Shown here piece by piece: positions 14,851 through 23,283 of a DNA stretch of 37,132 bases. Under the pieces are notes generated by a model. It was not told the DNA's origin and did no database searches. It worked only from the letters and a program-made list of their open reading frames with translations. A program made the translations under genes and the position numbers. Position 1 is the stretch's first letter, and every line of letters starts with the position of its first letter. The stretch spans positions 1-37,132 of the forward strand of contig JAGOSI010000003.1 in the NCBI GenBank assembly GCA_018062385.1. The letters are read 5' to 3'. This stretch comes from Minisyncoccota bacterium (lineage in GTDB: Bacteria; Patescibacteriota; Minisyncoccia; Phycocordibacterales; UBA918).

Positions 14851-17424
14851 ATGACATTTATTTTATTGGTATTAGTAATCATTTTATTTTTTTCTCACTC
14901 AAAATTAAAAGATCGAGTTAGTGAATTAGAAAACAAGTTCGGGACTTCAACTTTGCCAGGATTAGTTCCGAAGGAAAATAAGTTAATCACTGAAAGTCAG
15001 ACTGTGCTATTTTCTCCTAATAAAGAGACTTCTCCTCTCGTTTCTGATCTGTCTTTGACTACTACTACAGTGGATGAGCCGTCTAGCAAAACTCCTCTCA
15101 ATAATGCTAATGTCACCTACCGACCGCAGGTGATTGGTTCTGTTCCGGCAGATGAAGTGTCGGAATTTTTTTTGGTCAGTTGGTTTAAGGAAAACACCTT
15201 AATCAAGATCGGTAGTATTATTTTCTTTTTGGGTGCGGTGTGGCTTGTGAGCTATGCTTTCATTTCCGATTGGTTGTCACCTCTATCCTTACTTTTCCTA
15301 GGTTTGATTTTGGCGGTAGTGTCTTACGCGACTGGTTATTGGCGTCGAACATTCTCCGTTTCTCAGTATGTAATTTTGACGGCCCTTGGCACAGGAATTG
15401 TCTGCGCCACTATTTTTACTGCGCAAATAATCTCAACTCTATTCACTCCATTTTTGTCATTAACACTTTTAACCATAAGTCTTCTTTATACCATGTATGT
15501 TGCTTGGCAAACTAATACAAAAAAGTTGGCGTTTGCAATTGCAATTGCGGGGTTATTGGTGCCGGTGTTGGTTGATGTGATGGCCGAACCAGTCTGGTTG
15601 CTCCTATATCTGTTTATCTTATCGGTTGGATTATTATTTGTTGGTGCCAAGATGGAACTTAGACCCGTCACCCTACTCTTGCTGATTGGTGTTATTCTCT
15701 ATCAATCAGCTTTGTACAATTCTGTTGAACCAAATCTACTTTGGTTTTTTGTGGTGATGTTTTCGATTTTGTTTTTGGTTAGTGTCACAGTTAGTTTTAT
15801 TAGGACCAAAGAAGCTAATACTCTTGATATATTAAGTTTAGCTTTAGCCAGCTTTTCATTTGTGGTGTTTGCTTCAGAGATTGCACTAAATGCTGGTCTG
15901 TCCACTTTCATTGCTTCTGCCATCATGGCTATAATTGGCTATAGTTTAGCCAATCGTGATTTTCCAATTATTATCACGGCGGTATATGTGGCCTTCACTA
16001 GTGTATTTTTGTTGATTGCGACCAGTTTTATTTTTGAAGGTTATACAGAAGTTTTAGCTTTTGTACTTGAGGTGACCACGGTGTTTATGATTGCTACTTA
16101 TCTTGGTTTACCAGAGCGGGTGGTTAGATTGATTGCTATCGGATACCTTCTGCCCCTTTTTGCTTCCCTCTCATATTTTGGAAGTTCCGCTTGGAACGAG
16201 GGGGTGTGGCATGCTGATGCGCTAGTTCTTATCGTTGTCTCGGCTTCTTTTGTCGTTAGTGCTTTATGGTTGATTCAAAAAAGAACAGTAGCGATCTATA
16301 ACTGGAGCAAACCTTTAGCTGCTATTTTTACCGGCATTAGCTTTTTTTACACTATGGGTGTGGTTGGACAATTTGCTTCAGCTCTTTTTGTGGAAGAGGT
16401 GGCAATGGTGATGACGTATGTGACCTGGGCTCTTATGTCAGTAGTTGGAGTTTATTATATGATGAAACTTAGGGCGTCAAACACTGTGCTTATACTTATG
16501 GCTTCAACCCTGATCTTCCCTTTCATGGCCAGCTTCACTTCATTTGCTTCACCACTCTTTACAAATGGAGTATTTCACATTAATGGTTTTGGTGTAGGAG
16601 TTGTCACTACTCTCTTAGTTCTTACGACTTTACTTTTCACGCAATTATTTTGCGTAGATTACAACCCAACCGTCCGTCGTTTTCTTGGGACAATGATTAT
16701 TGCCACTTTGACATATATTTTCTTAGGAGCGAGTTCCATTTATGAAATTATGTTGGGCGGTGAATTAGCCAATGTGGCCACTTACACCACCTACTTGTTT
16801 ATTCTATATGGATTGATCACTACCTTTGTATTACTTCGAACTAATACTAAATGGTTGGGAATTGCTCTTATTGCCCTCACTCTACCACTCCTATTATCAT
16901 TAAATTCTTTTGCTGTTAATGGTTGGGGTCAGGGTGATCAGGCTCAAATCCTTGGCTTATTCACTGTTATTACCATCCTTGTGCTCATAGCCCTTGGTCT
17001 TCGTCGACGTTATCATAGTGAAAATGCAGAAGCGCGAAATAAAGTTTTAGATTGGAGTAACGCCCTGCTGACTGTTGCTGGTTTGTATACAGTCGGCTAT
17101 CTCTGGTGTTTGTCACACTCAATATTGACTGGTGAAAAAGCCGTCACGCTGGCTCTCTTTGTGTACACCTTGGTTGGATTGTTCTTATACCAATATGGTC
17201 ATAAAGTTGGAAAAATTGAGTTACGCCGAGCTGGGCAATTATTGTTAGCGTTTGTAGTATTACGATTACTTTTAGTCGATGTTTGGGAGATGGAACTTTT
17301 GTGGCGTATTGTCACTTTCTTAGGGATTGGTATTTTGTTTATTGGTACAGCTTTGCTTGAGAAGCCACGTAAAGTCGAGGAAAATAAAATTGATAATTTA
17401 GAAATTACTGGAAATGAAAGATAG
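14851..17424 (+). CDS. DUF2339 polytopic membrane protein
   Basis: An 857-residue integral membrane protein with some 20 or more hydrophobic segments spread from about residue 115 to the C-terminus. It is preceded by an N-terminal helix (about 1-15), a short coiled coil (HSKLKDRVSELENKFG) and a Ser/Thr-rich linker. The segment EFFLVSWFKENTLIKIGSIIFFLGAVWLVSYAF matches the typical entry of DUF2339 proteins (ENWLGKNWLVRIGIVLLFLGVAFLLKYA-like), followed by many Leu/Phe/Val-rich spans. Function is not established for the family; a role in the envelope is likely. It is a single gene between two terminators. No SD is visible; a run of T precedes the ATG. The C-terminal tail is charged (EKPRKVEENKIDNLEITGNER). 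Confidence 0.85.
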   Translation: MTFILLVLVIILFFSHSKLKDRVSELENKFGTSTLPGLVPKENKLITESQTVLFSPNKETSPLVSDLSLTTTTVDEPSSKTPLNNANVTYRPQVIGSVPADEVSEFFLVSWFKENTLIKIGSIIFFLGAVWLVSYAFISDWLSPLSLLFLGLILAVVSYATGYWRRTFSVSQYVILTALGTGIVCATIFTAQIISTLFTPFLSLTLLTISLLYTMYVAWQTNTKKLAFAIAIAGLLVPVLVDVMAEPVWLLLYLFILSVGLLFVGAKMELRPVTLLLLIGVILYQSALYNSVEPNLLWFFVVMFSILFLVSVTVSFIRTKEANTLDILSLALASFSFVVFASEIALNAGLSTFIASAIMAIIGYSLANRDFPIIITAVYVAFTSVFLLIATSFIFEGYTEVLAFVLEVTTVFMIATYLGLPERVVRLIAIGYLLPLFASLSYFGSSAWNEGVWHADALVLIVVSASFVVSALWLIQKRTVAIYNWSKPLAAIFTGISFFYTMGVVGQFASALFVEEVAMVMTYVTWALMSVVGVYYMMKLRASNTVLILMASTLIFPFMASFTSFASPLFTNGVFHINGFGVGVVTTLLVLTTLLFTQLFCVDYNPTVRRFLGTMIIATLTYIFLGASSIYEIMLGGELANVATYTTYLFILYGLITTFVLLRTNTKWLGIALIALTLPLLLSLNSFAVNGWGQGDQAQILGLFTVITILVLIALGLRRRYHSENAEARNKVLDWSNALLTVAGLYTVGYLWCLSHSILTGEKAVTLALFVYTLVGLFLYQYGHKVGKIELRRAGQLLLAFVVLRLLLVDVWEMELLWRIVTFLGIGILFIGTALLEKPRKVEENKIDNLEITGNER

Positions 17425-17440
17425 GGTTTTGAGGTAAATT

Positions 17441-17481
17441 AAATAAAATGCCCGGCGCCTTCGGCGCCGGGCATTTTATTT
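17441..17481. terminator. Bidirectional terminator between DUF2339 and M14 genes
   Basis: A perfect 19-bp stem with a TTC loop, GC-rich core (GCCCGGCGCC) and AT tracts on both sides. It lies between convergent genes and serves both. Confidence 0.9.
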
Positions 17482-17496
17482 AATTTTACTTTGTTC

Positions 17497-18393
17497 TTAC
17501 CGATATAGCTCTATCACTGCTTCCATCCCCGCTTTATTTTTTGTCCACTCAATACTCTCGTGAGTACTTAGTTCTACGGTGATGGCCGGGATGCCAATCG
17601 ATGCTAACCAGCCTTCGGCATCACCAGTCACTGGATAAGCGTCAAAGCTTGATACGGCTTTATAGCCTGAAGCTTTAGCATAAGTATTCATTAGTTGCAT
17701 GGTTGCCGGCAGTACCCCTTCTTTACACTCAGAAGCGTAGACCGCATTGGCTTGGCTATGCCAAAAGATTACTGCTGACGGATTTTTCACTTCCACAAAT
17801 TTCTTCAGAGCCTGTGCTTCTGGTTCAGAAAAAACTGAGGTACCAGCACTTACCTTTTGGCTACGCCAAGTACTGTTTGGTTGCCATTTGCAGTCAAAGT
17901 TTCGATTCAGGTCAACCGCGTTAGCGTTGAATCTCCCTTCCCCGTTGGTAGTGTTAGTCTTAACATCAGTTGCCAAAAATCTTCCTTCTTTACCGGCTAC
18001 TTTGTAAATGCCATCAGGATTTAGTGATGGAATAATTTCCACACTCAGCCCGTCAGGAATTTTTATATTTTCAGCTAATAAATCATCAATGATTGCATAA
18101 GCCAAAAGTACACTATTCCACTCATAACCACCATGCATACCACCAACAAAAAGTAAGGTGGTGCTACCTTGTCCAAAAGTGTAACTTTCAATTGCTCGAC
18201 CTTCGACTGAAGTACCGATAATTTGCGGGTTGGCTGGTTTTGGTACTTCAGTTGACCTTATGTCATCTGGCTTTATTTCATCAGCTAATTGGTCATCAGT
18301 TTTTTTAGTTAGTAAGTGTAGAGTAATTACTAAAGCTGTGGTCAAAATTATGACCACAGCTATTAGTAAAGAAATTTTCTTTTTCTTTGTCAT
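17497..18393 (-). CDS. Membrane-anchored M14 zinc carboxypeptidase
   Basis: A 298-residue protein with an N-terminal transmembrane anchor (about 8-29) and an M14 peptidase domain (about 58-298). M14 enzymes cleave C-terminal or peptidoglycan-peptide bonds; murein tripeptide amidase is one example. Seen here are H87 and E91 in GGMHGGYEWN (one residue more than the usual HxxE), the substrate-binding LNRNF (about 162-166), the third metal ligand H212 in FWHSQ, and E274 in ITVELSTHE, which fits the catalytic Glu. It therefore looks catalytically competent. Its start overlaps the stop of the paralogue upstream by one base (TAATG), so translation is likely coupled. No SD is seen. The substrate is unknown; a role in wall-peptide trimming is an inference. 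Confidence 0.88.
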   Translation of the reverse strand: MTKKKKISLLIAVVIILTTALVITLHLLTKKTDDQLADEIKPDDIRSTEVPKPANPQIIGTSVEGRAIESYTFGQGSTTLLFVGGMHGGYEWNSVLLAYAIIDDLLAENIKIPDGLSVEIIPSLNPDGIYKVAGKEGRFLATDVKTNTTNGEGRFNANAVDLNRNFDCKWQPNSTWRSQKVSAGTSVFSEPEAQALKKFVEVKNPSAVIFWHSQANAVYASECKEGVLPATMQLMNTYAKASGYKAVSSFDAYPVTGDAEGWLASIGIPAITVELSTHESIEWTKNKAGMEAVIELYR

Positions 18394-19316
18394 TATTTAG
18401 CGTAATACTTAAGAATGGCTTCGATACCAGCTTGGTTTTTTGTCCATTCAGTTTGATTGTGGGTAGTTAGAAGGACACTAATAGCCGGAATATTTTGACT
18501 AGCAAACCAATTCACCATATCACCGGTAATTTCATAGTGATCAAAGTTTTGTTCGGCTTTATAGCCAGAAGCTTTAGCGTAAAGATCGGTAAGGGTTTGA
18601 GTTTCTGGTAAAATCCCCTTCTTACAATTTGATGCGTAAACAGAACCCTCGGCACTATACCAAGTGATCACTGCTGTTGGACTATTGGCTGTTACATAAT
18701 TTCGAATAGCTTGGCTTTCTGGTTCAGAAAAAACTGTCTTACCGCCACTAACGTCACGACTTTGCCAGGTACCAACTGATTGCCACTCACAGTCAAAATT
18801 ACGATTTAAGTCTACGTTGTTAGAATTGAATCTTCCTTCAGTTTGTACGGCAGTTGATTTGTTTACATCTGAAACCGCAAAGCGTTCAGTTGTGCCGGTC
18901 ACCTTCTTTAACCCATCAGGATTTAAAACCGGAATCACTGTTACAGTTACATCTTCTGGTACTATACTTGGATTTTTCTTTAGCCAGTCAATCATTTCAA
19001 AAGCTACTTGTGCTGTATTCCAAGAATAGCCACCATGGATACCACCGATAAACATCACTTCCTTTTCCCCGTCACCAAAATGATAAGCCTTTATATCATT
19101 TCCAGATACTGATTTACCAATAGTGCTTTCTGGGCCACGCACGGTTTCGGTGGTAGTAGCTACATTTTCTTCAGAAATATTTTCGGTGGTAGTAGCTGGT
19201 AGTTCAACGATCTCTTCCTCTTTGTTATAAGATGGTCCACTTTGAGTAAAATAATAAACTGCACCTCCAACTAATAAAACTCCTACTAAAGCAATTAAAA
19301 AATATTTTGTATTCAT
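18393..19316 (-). CDS. M14 peptidase paralogue, probably catalytically inactive
   Basis: A 307-residue paralogue of the next gene downstream, with the same layout: N-terminal anchor (about 5-24), an acidic Thr/Glu-rich linker and an M14 fold (GGIHGGYSWN, PVLNPDGLKKV, VDLNRNFDCEW, FSEPESQAI). Compared with its neighbour, three key positions differ. The metal ligand Glu is S98, the metal ligand His is Y220 (TWYSAEG) and the catalytic Glu is L282 (ISVLLTTHN). H94, NRNF and the Cys pair (DCEW, SNCK) are kept. It probably keeps the fold and peptide binding but not hydrolysis. A TACAAT box ends 8 nt before the ATG, so the two-gene mRNA is likely leaderless. It is the first gene of the pair. Confidence 0.87.
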   Translation of the reverse strand: MNTKYFLIALVGVLLVGGAVYYFTQSGPSYNKEEEIVELPATTTENISEENVATTTETVRGPESTIGKSVSGNDIKAYHFGDGEKEVMFIGGIHGGYSWNTAQVAFEMIDWLKKNPSIVPEDVTVTVIPVLNPDGLKKVTGTTERFAVSDVNKSTAVQTEGRFNSNNVDLNRNFDCEWQSVGTWQSRDVSGGKTVFSEPESQAIRNYVTANSPTAVITWYSAEGSVYASNCKKGILPETQTLTDLYAKASGYKAEQNFDHYEITGDMVNWFASQNIPAISVLLTTHNQTEWTKNQAGIEAILKYYAK

Positions 19317-19324
19317 ACTTATAT

Positions 19325-19330
19325 ATTGTA
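19325..19330 (-). promoter_or_regulatory. -10 box (TACAAT) for the M14 operon
   Basis: TACAAT on the minus strand, 8 nt before the ATG at 19316. No SD is present. Confidence 0.5.
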
Positions 19331-19370
19331 TGCCATATGCTATAGGTTGGCTACCTCTCTATTTAAAATT

Positions 19371-19413
19371 AAAAAATGAATCATTCCTAATAAAATGGAA
19401 TGATTCATTTTTT
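19371..19413 (-). terminator. Terminator of the Clp ATPase gene
   Basis: A perfect 17-bp stem (AAAAAATGAATCATTCC) with a 9-nt loop, located 10 bp after the Clp stop codon. Confidence 0.8.
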
Positions 19414-19423
19414 AAAATTTATT

Positions 19424-21859
19424 TTACCCAACCGCTAGTTCTTCTGGTGAAAAATCAGCTTTGGTAAGAGTGATGGTATCACCAATCTGTGCTTCTCCAC
19501 TGATCATCTTTTGGGCCACTTTTTCTTCTACAATGTTTTGCAATACTCTTTGCATTGGTCTCGCTCCAAATTGTGGATCGTAGCCTTTTTCAACTAAGAT
19601 ATCCATTAGGTCTCGGGTGATTGTTAATTCAAAACCACGTTCTCTAATCCTTTCATACAAACCTTTGAGCATTAAGCCAGCAATCTGTCCTTGTTCCTCA
19701 AGCTTAAGTGGCTCAAAGATAATTGTGTTGTCAAAGCGGTTGAGAAGCTCCGGTCGATAAATTCCCTCTTTGACAATATGGTCGATAATTTCTTGATTCA
19801 GTGTAGCTAAGTCTTGGCGTTGTTCAATGGTACGGAGAATGAGTTGACTGCCTGCGTTTGAAGTAGCAATAATGATAGTATTTCTAGCATTCACCTTGTC
19901 GCCTCTTGCGTCGGTAAATACTCCTTCATCTAAAATCTGCAAGAAAATATCATGTACGGCACGAGAACCCTTTTCAAACTCATCAAGTAGTAGTACGGAG
20001 TATGGGTGTTCGCGAAGCATGTCAGATAAGACACCTGACTCCACACCGTTACCGATCAATCGTATCAGAGCATCGTTACCACTAAATTCTGACATATCAA
20101 TGCGGTGCATTTTTCTCTCATCGCCAAAGAAGATGAAAGCTAAAGCTTTAGCGGTTTCGGTTTTTCCAACACCAGTGGGACCAAGGAAAAGGAATGATCC
20201 GATTGGCTTGTCGGTCGATTGAATACCGGCTCGAGCGCGACGCATGGTGCCGGCAATGGCATCAAGAGCGTGTTGTTGACCAATTACTCTTTCGTGTAGT
20301 CGACTTTCTAGGTTAAGCAGAAGTGCGCGCTCATCTTCATTAATTGGTCCGGTTGGGATGCCGGTTTTTTCACTGACGATTTGGTGTACATAATTAGGTG
20401 TTATAACACCAACTCCAGCTTGATTGGCTCTTGTGGCGATATCGATTAATAATTCAATGGCCTTGTCGGGCATTACTCCTTCTACCAAGTAGCGATCAGC
20501 AGCTTCGGTAATGGTTTTTATCGAGGCGTAAGTAAATAAAGTTTGGTAACGGTTTTCATTTTGTAAAGCGATACCCTGCAGTACTCTGATAGTGCTACTT
20601 AAATCTGGTTCATCAATTAGTACTTCTGCAAAACGTCTCGCAAAGCCACCTAAGGGTTCAAGAAAAGTATGATAAGCACCTGGTGTATCGGTAGCAACCA
20701 CATGAAGAGACGGAGTGGCTAAATAAGGATCTAGTAATTCTGGGATGAAAACACCCATAGCTTCAGCTTCGCGAACAAAAGTGCTGAGGTTTTCAATTAC
20801 CATAATTATATTTCCAGCTTTAATAGCTTCGTTAAAGAGTGAGATCAAAGTAAGTTCCAGTGCTTGTTTATCACGATGAGTAGCGAAAAGACGATTTGTA
20901 TCCAGTAAGATCATTTGTTGGTTTTCGACCGGACTAAGTGACTTACCGGTTTTCATACGACGATCAATTTCCATCAATAAGTCGATAGTTCCAACTCCCG
21001 CATCGCCGATAACTAATACATTTGAAGCTTTGGCTCGAGCTAGAGCTACTTCAATTTCTGCAATCTTCTCTTCTTTAAAAGCAGAATTACTTTGCGTGAG
21101 AGTAGAGAAGATCGCACTAGTTCTAATGTCACGAGAAAATTTTTGCAAAATGTAAGCTGTGCCATACGCCCAGTCACGTCCAATACCTTGGACTTTGGCT
21201 AAATTATCCTTACTCCACCAGCGTCCCTTACGCTTTTCTTGGAAGTGAGAATTCATTACCCATTCTAAGGCACCAATGAAAACATTTTCGGTAATGCCCT
21301 GCTCCTTTAACATGAGTGCAAAGGTGCTGTCTTGTTGCAAAATGTAACGACCTAAAAGAATCATAGTAAAGATTTTATCTTCTGGTACCGGGATCATATT
21401 GGTATTGATGCGAGTGCGATTGCTACGAAAGAAGGCGTCTAAAATATTTGGATCAACTCCCGCCCTAAGTAAGACGACAGTGCCTAGACGAGAAGTGCAA
21501 AAGGCTTTAGTTACATCAGCTTCACCTCTATTCACAGCCTCGGCCACTTCATATGTGACCCCTGAAATTTTTTGGTCATCAATACCAATAATAGAGTTTA
21601 GACCATAGAAGTAATAGCTGTTGTGGTAGCTAAATAAAAGAATTTGTTCAATCCATAATCCGGTAAAAATTAAACAGATACCAAATAGTGGTGCACTAAA
21701 ACCTAATTCAAAAAAATACAAAATTGTACCAGTGCTACCGCTAAGTAAAGCAACGGAAAAGAATAAGACTCGCAAACGACTAAGAATACGTCTCGGTAAA
21801 ATTTTTACTAAAGTCAGCACAGGCGCGTATCTCTTGATGTCTTCGTAAATTGTGTACAT
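19424..21859 (-). CDS. Membrane-anchored ClpC-like AAA+ protein with degenerate first ATPase domain
   Basis: An 811-residue Hsp100/Clp protein. Two adjacent hydrophobic segments (about 30-50 and 56-76) anchor it to the membrane, which is unusual for ClpC. A Clp-N-like region follows (about 100-240). The first AAA module has lost its nucleotide motifs: Walker A reads GDAGVGTI (285-292, Lys replaced by Thr) and Walker B reads IIMVIEN. The second module is intact: Walker A GPTGVGKT (about 560-567), Walker B VLLLDEFEK, sensor ATSNAGS, then RPELLNRFDNTIIF and GARPMQRVL. I see no IGF/LGF-type ClpP-docking tripeptide between the sensor and YRPELL, so it may act as an unfoldase or disaggregase without ClpP. 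It follows a small membrane-protein gene after 13 bp. Confidence 0.9.
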   Translation of the reverse strand: MYTIYEDIKRYAPVLTLVKILPRRILSRLRVLFFSVALLSGSTGTILYFFELGFSAPLFGICLIFTGLWIEQILLFSYHNSYYFYGLNSIIGIDDQKISGVTYEVAEAVNRGEADVTKAFCTSRLGTVVLLRAGVDPNILDAFFRSNRTRINTNMIPVPEDKIFTMILLGRYILQQDSTFALMLKEQGITENVFIGALEWVMNSHFQEKRKGRWWSKDNLAKVQGIGRDWAYGTAYILQKFSRDIRTSAIFSTLTQSNSAFKEEKIAEIEVALARAKASNVLVIGDAGVGTIDLLMEIDRRMKTGKSLSPVENQQMILLDTNRLFATHRDKQALELTLISLFNEAIKAGNIIMVIENLSTFVREAEAMGVFIPELLDPYLATPSLHVVATDTPGAYHTFLEPLGGFARRFAEVLIDEPDLSSTIRVLQGIALQNENRYQTLFTYASIKTITEAADRYLVEGVMPDKAIELLIDIATRANQAGVGVITPNYVHQIVSEKTGIPTGPINEDERALLLNLESRLHERVIGQQHALDAIAGTMRRARAGIQSTDKPIGSFLFLGPTGVGKTETAKALAFIFFGDERKMHRIDMSEFSGNDALIRLIGNGVESGVLSDMLREHPYSVLLLDEFEKGSRAVHDIFLQILDEGVFTDARGDKVNARNTIIIATSNAGSQLILRTIEQRQDLATLNQEIIDHIVKEGIYRPELLNRFDNTIIFEPLKLEEQGQIAGLMLKGLYERIRERGFELTITRDLMDILVEKGYDPQFGARPMQRVLQNIVEEKVAQKMISGEAQIGDTITLTKADFSPEELAVG

Positions 21860-21872
21860 ATATTATGTATGA

Positions 21873-22262
21873 TTAAGAAAACATTAAAACTACTCCATAC
21901 ACTAAAGATCCAATCATAAAAGCAGGAGCTAAAAGCCAAAAAGTATAGACGACAAGCAAAAAGATTAATAAAGCTGTAAGGGTAAAAATACCAACGATTA
22001 TTATGACGCTACGCAAAATAAAGCCGATAATACGAGAGAATAGACCAATAATCACTACGCCAGCAATATCTTCAAAATCAAATGACTTTCTTCTCTCCTC
22101 GACAATTCTTTTCCAAGGTGAAAACAAAGAACGAAATAATTGGGGAATGGAGAAGAAGTTTACAATAAACCAAAAGAAATTGGTCCAAACATGGAAAATT
22201 TCTAAGAAGGCTTGAGTGTAATGCCAGAGCAAATAATGATGCAAAATTGAAACAAAGAGCAT
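21873..22262 (-). CDS. Small polytopic membrane protein, partner of the Clp ATPase
   Basis: A 129-residue hydrophobic protein with about three membrane spans: an aromatic-rich N-terminal span (LLWHYTQAFLEIFHVWTNFFWFIVNFF), and two further spans in the C-terminal half (IAGVVIIGLFSRIIGFILRSVIIIVGIF and LTALLIFLLVVYTFWLLAPAFMIG). A basic, charged loop lies between them (SPWKRIVEERRKSFDFED). No family is recognised. It is directly upstream of, and cotranscribed with, the membrane-anchored Clp protein, so it may be its membrane partner or adaptor (inference). The promoter has TATACT ending 9 nt before ATG 22262; no SD, hence likely leaderless. Confidence 0.8.
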   Translation of the reverse strand: MLFVSILHHYLLWHYTQAFLEIFHVWTNFFWFIVNFFSIPQLFRSLFSPWKRIVEERRKSFDFEDIAGVVIIGLFSRIIGFILRSVIIIVGIFTLTALLIFLLVVYTFWLLAPAFMIGSLVYGVVLMFS

Positions 22263-22271
22263 AACATCTTA

Positions 22272-22277
22272 AGTATA
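22272..22277 (-). promoter_or_regulatory. -10 box (TATACT) for the membrane protein-Clp operon
   Basis: TATACT on the minus strand, 9 nt before the ATG at 22262. No SD. Confidence 0.5.
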
Positions 22278-22308
22278 CATGTGGAGAATGATTTAGACTG
22301 AAACTAAT

Positions 22309-22346
22309 AAACAGAAAGACCACCAATATTGGTGGTCTTTCTGTTT
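22309..22346 (-). terminator. Terminator of cspA
   Basis: A 38-bp perfect palindrome centred on AATATT (core GACCACCA/TGGTGGTC), immediately downstream of cspA. Confidence 0.75.
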
Positions 22347-22359
22347 TTATGGTTTTGGA

Positions 22360-22557
22360 CTACGCGCGACGTACGTTTGCTGCAGCTGGACCTTTTGGAC
22401 CTTGCTCAACATCGAAAGTTACTTTCTCACCTTCTTGTAGATCATCGAAAGCGATTTCTACAAGTGATTGTGCATGGAAGAAAACATCCTTCTCTCCGTT
22501 ATCTGGCTTGATAAAACCATAGCCGTTATCGCGTTTGCGAACAATTGTTCCTGTCAT
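22360..22557 (-). CDS. cspA: CspA-family cold-shock protein
   Basis: A 65-residue single cold-shock domain that binds single-stranded RNA and DNA and melts RNA structure. RNP1 is NGYGFIKP and RNP2 is DVFFHAQSL; the EGEKVTFDVEQGPKGPAAANV end is typical of the family. The length is normal. The start ATG 22557 has no SD; the upstream 190 bp to the next gene (minus strand) is AT-rich and could hold the long leader often found in cspA genes. A hairpin at 22704-22744 lies at the far end of this gap and belongs to the upstream gene. Bacterial Csp function is well established; cold regulation here is not shown by the sequence. Confidence 0.95.
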   Translation of the reverse strand: MTGTIVRKRDNGYGFIKPDNGEKDVFFHAQSLVEIAFDDLQEGEKVTFDVEQGPKGPAAANVRRA

Positions 22558-22703
22558 TGAATTTTTATTTATATTTGATTAACCACAAAACGTCACTTCA
22601 CCTGATCATTTGCACCTTGCTTCAGAGGAGCTGGTTTCGCTATGACTATTAAATCATAATTACATATAAACACAAGGGCTTGCGTCTTGATGTGTGTTTT
22701 CTG

Positions 22704-22744
22704 ATCATAAACGGGCGGAAGCTTCGCTTCCGCCCGTTTATGAT
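22704..22744 (-). terminator. Terminator of the DUF4870 gene
   Basis: A perfect 19-bp stem with a TTC loop and GC-rich core (CGGGCGGAAGC), 9 bp after the DUF4870 stop. Confidence 0.85.
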
Positions 22745-22752
22745 TTCTCACA

Positions 22753-23169
22753 TTAGATCTTGATTTTCTCTGCCCAGGCACCAGTTACAGGTACTTTTAC
22801 CTCTTTCATTTTTAAGGCATTCAAAATACCAATAATAGAAAGAACTAGTAATCCGATATTAATTAATCCAGTAATCGGAGCTAGGAGACCAAAACTCATC
22901 ATAGTTATAAACATGATCACAATTTCTAAACCAAAAAGAACTAGTCCCTGCTTAACATGAAACATTATAAAAGGATCTTCTTTCTTTGTAAGAAACGGAA
23001 TTAAAACTAAAGGTCCAACATATGACAAAGAAGCCATAATGGTTGTTTCGTTAAAGGTATAGTCACTTTCCTTTTCCTTATTCTCAGATTGAGTTGGTTG
23101 GGCTGGATTTGTTATTTCAGTAGAAGTTGGTGAGGTTTGATTATTTTGTTCATTTGAGTTGGTATCCAT
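22753..23169 (-). CDS. DUF4870/Tic20-like small membrane protein
   Basis: A 138-residue protein. The N-terminal 40 residues are polar and low complexity (Asn, Gln, Ser, Thr, Glu). Three hydrophobic segments follow: IMASLSYVGPLVLIPFLT, the FHVKQGLVLFGLEIVIMFITMMSFGLL region, and ITGLINIGLLVLSIIGILNALK. The FHVKQGLVLF motif and overall layout match DUF4870 (Tic20-like) proteins, whose function in bacteria is unknown. It is monocistronic with its own terminator. A TATAAA-like box ends about 9 nt before ATG 23169, and no SD is present, so the mRNA may be leaderless. Confidence 0.82.
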   Translation of the reverse strand: MDTNSNEQNNQTSPTSTEITNPAQPTQSENKEKESDYTFNETTIMASLSYVGPLVLIPFLTKKEDPFIMFHVKQGLVLFGLEIVIMFITMMSFGLLAPITGLINIGLLVLSIIGILNALKMKEVKVPVTGAWAEKIKI

Positions 23170-23269
23170 ATGAAAAATTTATAGTTACTTAGTATAAATA
23201 TATTGTAGACCTGTCTGTCATATGTGGCAAGGAAAACCATCTAATTAACAGTTATTAACTACCATAGAG

Positions 23270-23275
23270 TATACT
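23270..23275 (+). promoter_or_regulatory. -10 box (TATACT) for exoA
   Basis: TATACT 8 nt before the ATG at 23284. No SD. Confidence 0.5.
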
Positions 23276-23283
23276 AAACTGAT

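Noticed and set aside
22593-22781. 62-codon minus-strand frame between cspA and the DUF4870 gene
   Set aside because: It runs through the DUF4870 terminator hairpin and overlaps the end of that gene, with no start signal.
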